Source of the DNA: Scenedesmus sp. ARA3
Taxonomy: Eukaryota; Chlorophyta; Chlorophyceae; Sphaeropleales; Scenedesmaceae
Direction of reading: 5' to 3'
Length of the DNA: 64,000 bases
NCBI GenBank assembly: GCA_004335835.1
Contig: RWJK01001797.1
Span: forward strand, 47,120 to 111,119
Shown: in pieces, positions 22,501-31,665 of the stretch
Position numbering within the stretch: position 1 is the first letter of the stretch
How the letters are laid out: each line of letters opens with the position of its first letter
Made by a program: the position numbers and the translations under genes
Notes under the pieces: generated by a model
Told to the model about the DNA's origin: nothing
Databases searched by the model: none
The model's input: the letters and a program-made list of their open reading frames with translations, nothing else

Positions 22501-24498
22501 TGCGCCGTACAGCAATGCATGGTCTAGGAAGGATGCGGTCATGCTGGAGGTCCTGCACAAGGCGCAGGTGTGGCTTAGATGCTTACAATGTCGCATGGAC
22601 TGTCCATAACGTGCCTGCTACAGGAGTGTAGTGTAGTACATGCGGCAGATGCTCCTGTGCGCTTGAGACCCGCCTCAGCTTGCCTTGTAACAGCAAGCTA
22701 CTCCTTCACCTAATCCCGTACAAACCCTCATGCATATTTGGCACATGCAGCGTGAAGTGCCGTGGGATGCGCTGCGCCACTGCCTGCGCCGCCGCGCCCT
22801 GCACCCTGAGGCCTGGCTCGCCATGCGCGCCACATACACAGCCAGCCTTGCTGCCTCGTCTGCTGCCGGCTACCTGGTGGGGCTGGGTGACAGGCACCTG
22901 GCCAACCTGCTGGTGGTGGAGGGCAGCGGGGCGGTGGTGCCCATTGACTTTGGCTACGCGTTCGGCACAGCTGTGCTGGTGGGTTGAGGAAGATGGTTGT
23001 AGAGAACGGGTGACAGCGAGCACTCAGACAGTTGCACTGCAGCTGTCAGCGCGAGTGTGAGGCACTGCCTCAAAGGCAGCCACAGGACTGCTGCATGCTG
23101 CTGAGTAACACCTGCATTACTGCCTAGCTTGCTGCCAGGCCAACTGAAGAGCCTGCTGCTGTTACTACTGCTGTGTGCAGGCGCTGCCCATTGCTGAGAT
23201 GGCGCCCTTCCGGCTGACGCGCCAGGTGGCGGGCGTGCTGCAGCCGCACAGCGCAGCTGGCCTGCTGAAGCCAGCCATGGCTGCATGGCTGGATGCGGCG
23301 ATGCAGGGACAGCAGGTGGGCTGGTAGGGTGCTGGGGTCTTGAGTGCTGTTGCAAGCTGCAACTCGGCTGATGGATTGAAGAAGTGCGGTGGCAGCGGCA
23401 TGTGGCGAGGGCTGCAACATGTTGATGGGTGGTTGTGCGTGTGCACTGCTGTGGGGTGTCAATGTAGATAGGGATGGTAGTGTCCTGGGGTCTTGGAGAG
23501 TGCTGTTGCAAGCTCGGCTGATGGATTGAAGAAGTGCGTCGGCAGCAGCATAAGGCAAGGGCTGCAACGTGTTGATGGGTGTCTGTGCGTGTGCACTGCT
23601 GTGGGGGGTGCTACCACATCTAGTAGATGACAGATAGATGTGAGCCCAAGTGCACAAGCAACGACCACCTGCTTTGTAAATGGAACAATGCTGTTCCATT
23701 ACGGTAACGTAACTGATACATCATGTGCATCATGTGCGTGTGCTGACAGCCTGAGGCTATGGCTGAGCATGCAACATGTTGTCCGTGCAATGTCTTCACC
23801 ATGTGCTGTGTTTGTGCCTGGCTGCAGGTGCTGGGCAGCATCATGCAGGTGTTCCTGGCAGAGCCGCTTGGCGAGTGGCAGCAGGAGCGCAAGGCGCTCA
23901 GCCAGCTGGCCTCAGCGGCTGATGCAGCAGCAGCAGCAGGCACTGCTGCAGGCAGCAGCAGCTCGGCAGCAGCAGCAGGGGATGAGCAGGGAGCTGACGT
24001 GGCGCATTTGAAGGTGAGAGGGGCACGGAGGCGGGCAGCATGTGCAAGCATGCTGCCATAGCTAACACACATGTATCGATCATTGCCCAACTTGTACATG
24101 CTACTTCCAATAAAAAACATGTACATGAATGGACTGGGGGGAGAGAGGTAGATAGATCCACTGGGGCTGGGCACCATTAACCACCTGTGCTGTGTCTTTC
24201 TTGCTGCTGTCTGCTTGTGCAGGTGAACCAGGTGCGGCTGCGCATCGCAGGCCACAACCCTGTGGGCATCATCTGCAGCGAGGCGCGTGCAAACGCACGC
24301 CTGGCAGCGGCATACTCAGCCATTGAGCGCGTGCTCACAGGTGCTGCTGCTGCGGGACAGCGCAGCAGGCGGCAGTCGCTGCCTGCGCATGGTGTGGTGG
24401 CAGCCGGGCCTGAGGCGATCGCTGAGGTGCTGCTTGAGCTGGCAACTGACGAGCGGCTGCTGTGCAGGGCTTACCAGGGCTGGCGGCCGTATCTATGA
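1..24498 (+). CDS. PRKDC: DNA-dependent protein kinase catalytic subunit (DNA-PKcs), 5'-partial
   Basis: Giant PIKK-family Ser/Thr kinase. In other eukaryotes DNA-PKcs binds Ku-coated DNA ends and drives non-homologous end joining in the nucleus. About 41 exons can be joined in phase, giving roughly 3,840 codons and ending with TGA at 24498. Assignment to DNA-PKcs rather than ATM, ATR or TOR rests on FVVKGGEDVRIDERIQQLF (exon 21786-21975), on EMAPFRLTRQ just after the kinase core (human ELMPFRLTRQ), on the NUC194 region, and on a run of aligned blocks in the correct order, for example YRAGELPDI against human YRHGDLPDI. The human protein has 4,128 residues; the first block I can place (RCAAY, exon 6624-6733) corresponds to about human residue 1,800, so roughly the first 900 residues should lie upstream of the window. 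CGGCAGCAGCAG at 1-12 followed by GTGGGA may be the end of a preceding exon. Gln, Ala and Ser tracts inflate several exons. Confidence 0.9.
278..6060 (+). other. PRKDC: DNA-PKcs: HEAT-repeat region exons
   Basis: Exons read as 278-430, 616-813, 1113-1407, 1777-2279, 2522-2731, 3127-3342 (or 3025-3342), 3626-3991, 4280-4637, 4939-5240 and 5478-6060. Every junction keeps phase. The translation is Leu/Ala-rich helical sequence, as expected of the M-HEAT solenoid that forms the ring and Ku-binding cradle, but it is too diverged for residue-level alignment to human. Low-complexity Gln/Ala/Ser tracts interrupt it, for example in exon 5478-6060. Identity here depends on continuity with the downstream exons rather than on motifs. 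Confidence 0.7.
2998..3150 (+). repeat. Duplicated splice acceptor and exon start in DNA-PKcs
   Basis: CCGCAG followed by GGCTTGATCCTGGCC begins an exon-like segment at 3025. A near-identical copy begins at 3127 after TTTGCAG. The spacing is 102 nt (34 codons) and the interval is open in frame, so both acceptors could be used. The downstream copy continues into long coding sequence. Confidence 0.8.
9097..9220 (+). repeat. 31-nt tandem repeat, 4 copies, in a DNA-PKcs intron
   Basis: Four head-to-tail copies of a 31-nt unit (9097, 9128, 9159, 9190) containing CTTCTTTACATG. The only differences seen are single-base changes such as at 9181. It lies in the intron between exons 8470-8971 and 9284-9454. 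Its pyrimidine-rich strand may contribute to the acceptor tract; no coding role is seen. Confidence 0.9.
10466..10645 (+). repeat. 41/42-nt tandem repeat with embedded acceptor-like motifs
   Basis: Units start at 10466, 10507, 10548, 10590 and 10632, each beginning GCAGGAAGCAGC or a close variant and ending GCTT. Each unit junction therefore recreates GCTTGCAG, a good chlorophyte 3' splice-site match. The array sits in the intron between exons 10223-10428 and 10838-11145. Confidence 0.85.
13501..14208 (-). CDS. Small secreted protein of unknown function, nested in a DNA-PKcs intron
   Basis: Complete 235-residue ORF from ATG at 14208 to TAG at 13501, intronless in its coding part. Residues 1-26 (MAGRHTPLCYAIPLLLLFVL then AARTEA) form a clear signal peptide with likely cleavage after Ala26. 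The mature part is rich in Ala, Thr, Leu, Val and Asn, has several N-x-S/T sequons (for example NAT, NGT, NAS), and no cysteine is evident in the mature chain. I recognise no domain. A paralog at 26263-26996 shares most residues, which shows that this frame is under selection. A CTGCAG acceptor at 14231-14236 on the minus strand suggests a 5'UTR intron just before the start codon. Secretion or a cell-wall role is inference. Confidence 0.85.
   Translation of the reverse strand: MAGRHTPLCYAIPLLLLFVLAARTEAATSLQVNATAAATVSNTNPFAQALAKLLRVNGTQATVNVKPPFAFNASIPTDTLKMAGQLLQQLAKLQPLLNVLQQATVNTGRGLLADDSSITLADTNVMQTMTATTANINSPTDQQLNNRKIAQRVNLVMSDAWLVAYSGLKVAQVSFQLLAAMLKAGATGTVTVDTALILQFSDVSTNFLSTVSYLLYGIQKLTADAVAPLGLKKIN
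14591..14610 (-). promoter_or_regulatory. Conserved upstream element of the nested secreted-protein gene
   Basis: The plus strand reads CACGTGCGTTGACGGACGCA. The paralog at 26263-26996 has the same 20-mer with one change at 27421-27440. Surrounding sequence has diverged, so this block stands out as a candidate promoter or 5'UTR element. A TATA-like TATATAA (minus strand, 14692-14698) lies about 80 nt further upstream. Confidence 0.45.
15429..20587 (+). other. PRKDC: DNA-PKcs: FAT domain exons
   Basis: Exons 15429-15642, 15967-16171, 16364-16627, 16933-17159, 17399-17497, 17743-17884, 18103-18184, 18384-19050, 19237-20000 and 20232-20587. Matches to the human FAT helical repeats in order include YRAGELPDI, DPQHLLAAAEAS (human DPAAVSAGCLAS), VLAELYAAL (human WVELAKLYRSI), CMQQLAHWADV (human CYNHLAEWKSL), RFPQRVYLPFTMSS (human NYPQAIVYPFIISS) and EFVAALDKLTYP (human DFINALDQLSNP). 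The FAT domain wraps the kinase and transmits Ku/DNA engagement. Exon 19237-20000 contains Gln and Ser expansions. Confidence 0.85.
20754..24013 (+). other. PRKDC: DNA-PKcs: PI3K-like protein kinase domain exons
   Basis: Exons 20754-21032, 21243-21483, 21786-21975, 22388-22567, 22751-22978, 23181-23315 and 23828-24013. The ATP-contacting lysine is in FVVKGGED (exon 21786-21975). The catalytic loop reads GLGDRHLANLL, with Asp, His and Asn all present, and the metal-binding segment reads PIDFGYAFG (both in exon 22751-22978). EMAPFRLTRQ follows in exon 23181-23315. All catalytic residues expected of an active PIKK are intact, so the kinase should be functional if expressed. The exon after 21975 (GTAPMLSLIE...) is shorter and more diverged than its human counterpart. 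Confidence 0.92.
23329..23611 (+). repeat. Tandem duplication of about 152 nt in a DNA-PKcs intron
   Basis: Two diverged direct copies, about 23329-23460 and 23481-23611, share blocks such as GGCTGATGGATTGAAGAAGT and GTGCGTGTGCACTGCTGTGG. They explain why the intron between exons 23181-23315 and 23828-24013 is unusually long. Confidence 0.8.
24223..24498 (+). other. PRKDC: DNA-PKcs: last exon with FATC tail
   Basis: Last exon, starting after TTGTGCAG and ending YQGWRPYL then TGA. It aligns with the human segment LAGANPAVI (here IAGHNPVGI) through to the terminal GWEPWM (here GWRPYL). The C-terminal Gly-Trp plus aromatic/hydrophobic end is the FATC hallmark that packs on the kinase activation loop. 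Confidence 0.92.
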
Positions 24499-24830
24499 AC
24501 CTTTTGATCACAATACATGTTGAGGGGTTGAGGCGGCTGGCAGTTGTCGGGGACATTGAGCTGCATGTTTGTTCTGTCTGCTTGGCAGCCGCAGCAGCTG
24601 CAAAGCGGCCTGCACAGGCTATGGCTGTTGTTACGTGGTGCAGTTGATCCTGGCCGGTTTAGACTTTAGGGTTGAGAAGGTTTGGAACGCAGACAGCACA
24701 GCATGCCAAGTGACGGTCACTCTTCTACATGCTGCAAAGCCTGCACACACTTGATGTCAGCTGTCATGGTTTGCCAGCTGCTGCAGATCACGCTGAGCCT
24801 AGATGTGCACCTCATAACGCGTAGGTTTGG

Positions 24831-24835
24831 TGTAA
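24831..24835 (+). terminator. Candidate TGTAA polyadenylation signal for DNA-PKcs
   Basis: TGTAA, the usual chlorophyte poly(A) signal, occurs 333 nt after the stop codon at 24498. It is the first one I noticed in the 3' flank. Confidence 0.4.
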
Positions 24836-25846
24836 TGGAGGCAACGATCTGTGAGTGACGATTGCTATTGTTTACGCGCTTGACCAGTTTTGGGCAGCTG
24901 ATGTTGCTCTGGGCAAAGAGCTTGAACAGAGCTGAAAGGCCACCAGCGTTCCATAACCATTCAGGTGATCATCCCACATCAGGTTGCAGGTTGTGATCGC
25001 ACCAGGCTGCATCATTTACTAAGGGGCTGCAGTGTTAAGTGATAGCAGTCACCTTGTCAAAGCAAACACTTTTGTGGCAAGCAGCTGTAACTGCTGTAGC
25101 ATGATGAAATCGCCTATTACAAATGCGAGCCAAGGCAGCCACTAACACAAGAACTTAACACAGAGTACCAGACCCAGCAGCAAGGTCAGTTCCGCACTCA
25201 GCAGGCGCTGGCTCTTTGCCGTGCATTCAAGCAGCCACAGCTCACAGCTGTAGTGCAGAAGCATGCCTGACGTGTTGAGCTGCTACCTGTACACAACAGC
25301 ACACACCCAAAGGCACAGTACACCTGAAAATGACACGTTCAAGATGTAAGCCCGGGTTGCATCATTAGATGTCACACATGCCAAACATATTGCAGGCAGC
25401 TGCCCTGCAGCCTGTCTCGTGAAAGCCCAATGGCAGGGCATGTACTACATAATGTCCATCATCGGCGCCATATGGCATCATGCATGACGGCACCCCCACA
25501 CGCACACAATCTAACATTTGATGAAAGCCCGCCCGGTTGTAGCATGGTATAGTCAGACAAGCCAATTGGAATTGCTGGTTCATTGAAAACGCATGTGTAA
25601 CATTCAGAGTGATAGTCAACAATCCAGACATCATTTGTGCGGCACAAAATGCTTGGCAGTCAGGGCTACCTAATGCTGCAGCCAAAAACACCTGCTGCAG
25701 GTTCACAACCCACACGCGCCTGAATGCAAATGTACAAGGCAGGGATGCATTCCACAGTAATGTGCAATTGCCAAGCTAAAAGCTGAACTGAAATTGCTGG
25801 GAGACAGAGCATGCTTTGGAAGTGGCTGCAAACACCTTGCAGTATG

Positions 25847-26260
25847 CTGTTCATCAGTAAGACACGCTGCAATGCCAGCTAGTACCATGACCCTGCAAGT
25901 GCTTGTAGGGCAGTGCGTCATCTGCCGACCTCAATAAGGATGGTAAATCTGCACAGCACATCGCGCTGTTGACGCTGCACCTGCTGCACAGCACACCGGG
26001 CTGTGCCACAAAACACATGCGCACTCAACTGCTCAGGCTCAAGGCATCCGCTGCTGTTCATCAGTAAGACACGCTGCAGTGGCGGCTAGTACAATGACCC
26101 TGCATGTGCTTGTAGGGCAGTGCTTCATCTGCCGCGCTCAATACAGATGGTTAATCTGCACAGCACATCGCGCTGTTGACGCTGTAAATGCTGCACAGCA
26201 CACCGCGCTGTGCCACAAACACACATGCGCACTCAACTGCTCAGGTTCAAGGTGTCCGCA
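25847..26260. repeat. 207-nt direct tandem duplication
   Basis: Copy 1 runs 25847-26053 and copy 2 runs 26054-26260, both starting CTGTTCATCAGTAAGACACG and ending about AAGG(C/T)(A/G)TCCG, with scattered substitutions. Copy 2 ends 2 nt before the stop codon of the secreted-protein paralog, so its 3' end probably lies in this array. Confidence 0.9.
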
Positions 26261-26262
26261 GC

Positions 26263-26996
26263 TTACTTGCCAGGAGTAGCAATCTTTTTAAGGCCGAGTG
26301 GCGCAACAGCATCCGCAGCCAGCTTCTGGGAACTATACAGCACATACGATACCGTTGACATGAAGTTGCTGGCGACATCAGAGAACTGCAGGATGAGTGG
26401 GGTGTCCACTGTGACGGTTCCCGTTGCTCCAGCCTTCAGGATTGCTGAAAACAGTTGGAATGAGACCTGTGCCACCTTCAAGCCGCTGTAGGCAACCAGC
26501 CAGGCGTCTGACATCACAAGGTTGACGCGCTGCTCAATCTTCTTGCGGTTCAGCTGCTGATCGGTGAGGGTTGTGATGCTTGCGGTGGTTGCGGTCATGG
26601 TCTGCATCACGTTGGTGTCGGCAAGGGCGATGTCGGAGTCATCGTCTGCCAGCAGTCCGCGACCTGTGTTGGCGGTGGCCTGCTGCAGCAGGTTGAGCAG
26701 GGGCTGAAGCTTGGCCAGCTGCTGCAGCAGTTGACCAGCCATCTTGAGGGTGTCGGTTGGGATGGTGGCGTTGAAGGCGAATGGAGGCTTCACGTTCACT
26801 GTGGCCTGGGTGCCATTGATGCGCAGCAGCTTGGCTAGGGCCTGGGCCACTGGGTTGATGTTGCTGACTGTGCCTGCTGTGGCAGCGTTGACCTGCAGAC
26901 TTGTTGCAGCCTCTGTCCTGGCGGCAAGTGCGAAGAGCAGCAGTAGGGGGACTGCGTAGCTGTACAGTAGCACAGGAGAGTGTGACGCCCTGCCAT
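26263..26996 (-). CDS. Paralog of the nested secreted protein, with an early reading-frame shift
   Basis: From VLAARTEAATSLQVN-equivalent sequence to the stop, the frame is intact and clos to the 13501-14208 protein, with mostly conservative changes and a C-terminal ATPGK extension. The ATG corresponding to the paralog's start is at 26996 but is out of frame, because 11 nt are inserted at 26961-26971. In the long frame the signal-peptide core (YAVPLLLLFALAARTEA) is kept, but I find no in-frame ATG upstream; the frame is open only to a TTG at 27042. A CTCTTGCAG acceptor on the minus strand (around 27021-27029) could join an upstream coding exon that restores a start. Otherwise this copy is a recent pseudogene or uses a non-AUG start. 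Confidence 0.65.
26956..26971. other. 11-nt insertion with a 5-nt direct repeat (footprint-like)
   Basis: Plus strand: GTAGC, TGTACA, GTAGC at 26956-26960, 26961-26966 and 26967-26971. The paralog at the matching place (near 14178) has a single GTAGC and no TGTACA. A duplicated 5-mer around a short palindrome is the form left by excision of a DNA transposon. Confidence 0.6.
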
Positions 26997-27042
26997 GTTG
27001 TCGGTGTTGTGCTGAGGGCGTCCTGCAAGAGCAGTGAGTCAA

Positions 27043-28848
27043 TATAGCTGTATAAGATATGCGTTGAAAGCACGCAATTGCTTGTGGGGCGCAAGTTCAC
27101 GTGCTATCTGCTGCTGCAGCACTGCCGATAGCGAGTCAGTTGGGCGCCTTCCCGCTCGCTGCTATCACTGCTACTGCTGCGAGCGCAAGCGCTCATGCAC
27201 TTGCTACCATGTAGGTGAGACATCACTGCATGGGTAGCAAGGCCCGGTGCATTCAAAGGACTACAAAGACCGTCGCTACAGCTGCTTACTTTCGTCGCCT
27301 GCCCGGGCAGGTTGAAAATGCACCAGCAAGCATTTTTACTATTTTCTCACCTATTGTTGTACCACAACGTTGACGTACGGCTTAGCAGGCTCCCAGGTCA
27401 AACAAAATAGGTAGTGTTGACACGTGCGTTGACGAACGCAATCCTTACGTCGATGGCAATGTGTTGCTGACAGCTAAAACAAACAGCTCATCCAGCTATA
27501 AGAGGTAACGGTTTGAGCGGTTGTGCCAAAGTTTTGTAATCATCTTCGCGTAACAGCATCAATGTGGACAGAAGCAGCAAAACCCTGATTAGTTGTTCGA
27601 CTGTTGCAACCACGGCACAACAGCATACCCGATTAAACCATCCTATATAGTCGTAACCGAGAGTAACTACGTGCTAAGATCGCGCTCAGTGGGTCTTGCG
27701 TTCCAGACATTTGTCTAGCTGTCAAAGCAGTTGTCCAGTGCATGCTGTGGCAACCCTGGGCACCTTGTAGCTGAGGTTATTCGGCACATCCGCACTGTAT
27801 CTCGGGTTCTTCTCTTGCAGACATGTTATAGCAGCAAGTGCATGCACCTTTTCAGGCATGAACTGAGCATGTTACAGAAAAATGTTTTGCAGGAAGCTGC
27901 AGCAAACAAAGCAGCAGATGCTGCGCGCACATACTACGTGACGCAGCACATCATGTTCAACAACAACACACATAGTCGGTGGTGGTGGTTGTTACACGGG
28001 GATTATGGTGTCGTGTTACAGGCAGACTTACAGGTCTGCGCTTGATGTCTCTGGCCATTGCATGTGTGAGTGCAGTACTGTAACAAAACCGGCATCTCTT
28101 CATGGAAAAACAACATTCAAACATGCAGAACCCCCGCCATTACCATTGCCAGTTGCAAGCAGCACAGATGATTCCTGTGCACCAAGCAGCTGGCAGCAGC
28201 CCAAAGGAGGTCAGAGCTTGATTCAATATGCCACTCCTGCAGGATGCCCAATTCACACGACACTGGCACTGCAGGTCAAACTCTTGTGTCGTCATGTGCA
28301 GCCTGCAAGTCTGTCATAGATAATTGAATGCTGCCTTAATCTGGCAAGCTGGACGTTGAACACATGTAACACACACCCAAAACACACAGGGGTAAGAGGT
28401 GAATATTCATCAACGAAAAGCAAAAAAACAGCATGAGAATGATACCACGAAGCCGCAGGGAACATGCATAAGAGGAAACAACCATCACTCTGATGAGGGA
28501 CAACGCTGATCAGCAGCAGAGCTGTGCGCACACTTACTGATCAGCTGCCAAGGAATCAAATGAGCTGAGACACACAAAGAAGAGGGAGGGGCGACAAAGC
28601 CCTGCATGCAGCACATGTGCTTTTTGGCACATAACTGCGAGCACATTTTAAACTTCAACAGCTTGGGAAACGACCCTTGACCAACCACAAGCTCTCCCCC
28701 TTCTCCTTCCTGCAGGCCACACCGGCGCCTGCTGCGGCACTCCCAGCACGCTCAGGAGCCCGCACAGACCATGTGGTCACCCTGCCGTGGCTCATACCAT
28801 CCCAGATGGTGCCAGGACTGACAAGGACCCACATGTCACTATGCCCGC
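27043..28848. other. Intergenic: secreted-gene 5' flank and lipase A 3' flank
   Basis: About 27043-27700 is the upstream region of the minus-strand secreted-protein gene; the part nearest 28848 is the 3' flank of lipase A. Short plus-strand ORFs at 27731-28319 have no recognised motif, no ATG of good context and no supporting splice pattern. Nothing else seen. Confidence 0.5.
27421..27440 (-). promoter_or_regulatory. Conserved upstream element of the secreted-protein paralog
   Basis: CACGTGCGTTGACGAACGCA, 19 of 20 identical to 14591-14610 upstream of the nested copy. It lies about 425 nt upstream of the ATG, against about 383 nt for the nested copy. A partial match (CGTTGACGTACG) occurs near 27368. 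Confidence 0.45.
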
Positions 28849-29739
28849 TCAGAAGGTGCCTGGGCTGAATCGGAAAAACACGTCAGCCAGGTCCACCAGG
28901 TGCTTGGCGTTGCGGTCCCACACAAAGTCCATGTGCGCGTAGTCGCTGTAGATGAAGTCGCCGCGGTGCGCGGGGCCAAAGCGCCGCACCTGCGGCAGCA
29001 GCAGCAGCAGCAGCAGCAGCAAAGGAGGTTGCGTGCATATCAGTACAAGCACCTGCTAAAGCCGCTAAGTTGCAGCCAGCGGCTTGAGTGGCACTGGGTG
29101 CAGTCACAAGTGTTGTGAACAGGCGCCAGCACATGCACATCACATGCTGGGCTGACCTCAGCGTGTGAACTCAGCGTGTGAACCTGGTGCGTGTGAACTT
29201 GTTCAGGTGAAAATGACCGACATGTCAAAAAGCGCGACACCATCTGACATGAAAGCCCGCTCCATGCTGCTCACCTCCTCCTCGACATCGGACGCCACTG
29301 ACATGATGTCATTTTCACCTGATCAAGTTCACACGCATCAGCAGCAGTAGCGGCAGCAGCAAGACAGTAGGAGTCAGTGGCAAGCAGACCACTTGAGAGC
29401 CTATATTGTGTAATCAATTAACACCGCATTGCTTGAAGCTCCCGCTTGGAGGGGTGCCACCACCACAACCCCACAAATGTAGACAGGCAAAGCACTACAG
29501 GCTTCAAAGCTGCCATGCACTTGATCCAGGCGCACTTTTATCGTGCAAATGTTCATGCAAGCCATGCCAGGAAGTTCTGGAGCCAAACTCAATAATACAT
29601 AGCACTCTGTCTCAGCGCGCTTACCCAGGAACATGAGGGTGGGTGCAGTGACCTTTGTGAGGTCGTATGCAGGCGGCACTTCGCTGCCGTACTCGTACTG
29701 GTTGCAGGTCTCACAGAAGGGCTTGGGCTGGAAGCCGTG

Positions 29740-29784
<45 letters not shown>

Positions 29785-30334
29785 CAATGCAAAAGTCTGT
29801 ATTTGACGAGCCGCCTGTATGCGGATCTGGGCTTTAACTTCTGCGAAACATTTGCAGGAACATTGGCAGGCACACTGCCAGCAGCTCTTGCCACGGACAA
29901 GATGGCCAGGGTCTGGCTCAGCGACATGCCAGGCGCATGTTCATTTGAGATGGCACCAGGACCCACATGTAACTATCCTCTCTGTCTCATCTGGTCACTG
30001 CGTCACCTGAAATCAATGGCAGCAGCACTTAACTTACCCGAACTTCCACTTGGTGACGTTGCAGGCAGTGCCAAAGTCGTACTTGCGCAGCTCCAGCTCA
30101 GAGGACCGGAAGTTCTGCAGGCAGCAGCAGCGGCACACAGAAGCAGGCATTTGCATCAGCAGGGTTATGCAAGCAGGCGCGCCGTGGTGCCCCAGCCCAC
30201 CCCCAGCGTTCAGCATCATGAAAATCGCCCACAGCTGCTGGTAAGTGGCGATTCTGGCATCATACCACTTCATGTGGTAGTGTGGTGGTCGGTGACCAGC
30301 AGCATTGTGAATCAGCAATGTGCAACAGCAGGAT

Positions 30335-30428
<94 letters not shown>

Positions 30429-31577
30429 GCAGCCCGCTCACCTGCGCCCAGTGCACCAGGTTGCGTGAGCCCACGCTTGAGGGCCAGGTGGTGGCAATGC
30501 TCACGTAGTCATCGGGAGTGATGAAGATGGAGGGGCCTGCGTGGTTGAATGCATGCACATGCATTGCAACAACAGCAGCTCGACATCAGTTGGGATGAGA
30601 CGTTGAGTCAAACAACAGCCAAAAGCAAGATGCAGACCTTCCCCTGGCTGTTGTGCCAAATACAAATGTAGTGCAAATCAGTTGTTTGTCAGCCAACAAC
30701 TGTGCAACCCTGTGCACTGAGCGCCCATAACAGCACATGTTTAAGCTGACTTCAAATTCCTGTCCCTCACCATAGAAGATGAAGGAGAGTGCGGCAGCGC
30801 AGACCTCATCTAGTGGCCAGCTGATGCACAGCGTGCCGTACAGCGGGGCCACCAGGCGGTTGGGCAGGAACTCGCCAATGCTCAGCGCAATGAACAGCTG
30901 CAGGGAAGAGGGGGACAGCCAGAACACAGCAGCAGTGTTACATGCTGTTGTTGAAAGTGCAGCATTAGTGCAACATTCCTCACGGCATGTGGCCTGCCAG
31001 TATAGCGTCATAGCTGGTGGATGATCCACTAGCTCAGGATGCCAGGGCAAGCATTGATCCCACAGCATGTTGCTGCTGTGTTGTGACACAAATGCAGGTG
31101 CGGCTGCAGCTGTACGCAGGCGGGCTCACCTGGTCGAGGGAGTTGATGGCTGCAAAGCGCAGGAAGGGTGCACGGAAGAAGTCCACAAACACCACCTGGC
31201 GGCAGCAAACATCAGCAGTAGCAGTGGCAGCAGCAGCAGCAGCTGTTGCAGCGGTGCCAAATGATCCAGACAACAATGCTGCTCAACTTGCAAACATACA
31301 AACATACACAGCAAGCCCTCGGTGCTGGCACAGCCTTTTGATATGCTCGTTGCTGCTGCAAACACAATGCGCGTTAAAACGCGCAAAGAAAATGTACATC
31401 CGCATGGCAGCATTGACTGCTGAGCAGCTGTTCATCAAGGGTTTGAAACCCTGGACATGGCTGCGTGTTGTCACCACGCACCGGCCCCATGTGGGCGATG
31501 ACGCTGAACTTGTTGTTGTACTCAGGCTTGTCAGCACACAGCGCAATGGCCAGCGTACAGCCCTGCGCAGCAGCAGC

Positions 31578-31665
<88 letters not shown>

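Larger units (their letters stand above)
24499..26262. other. Intergenic: DNA-PKcs 3' flank and secreted-gene 3' flank
   Basis: Contains the inferred DNA-PKcs 3'UTR and a lower-GC spacer, then a 207-nt tandem duplication (25847-26260). Minus-strand ORFs near 25365-25715 have no recognisable motif and no paralog, and look like chance. Confidence 0.6.

Noticed and set aside
23181..23315. Possible assignment of the kinase to ATM or TOR
   Set aside because: The EMAPFRLTRQ and KGGED blocks and the presence of NUC194 fit DNA-PKcs better than ATM, ATR or TOR.
25365..25715. Minus-strand 116-codon ORF
   Set aside because: No motif, no splice support and no paralog; composition like the intergenic spacer.
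27731..28319. Plus-strand ORFs of about 104 codons
   Set aside because: Non-ATG starts, no recognised motif, and they lie between two minus-strand genes in diverged flank sequence.
30284..30521. Long Gln, Ala or Ser ORFs across the CAG tracts
   Set aside because: Pure triplet repeats are open in all frames; at 30335 and 31567 the tracts fall in introns defined by matching lipase exon phases.
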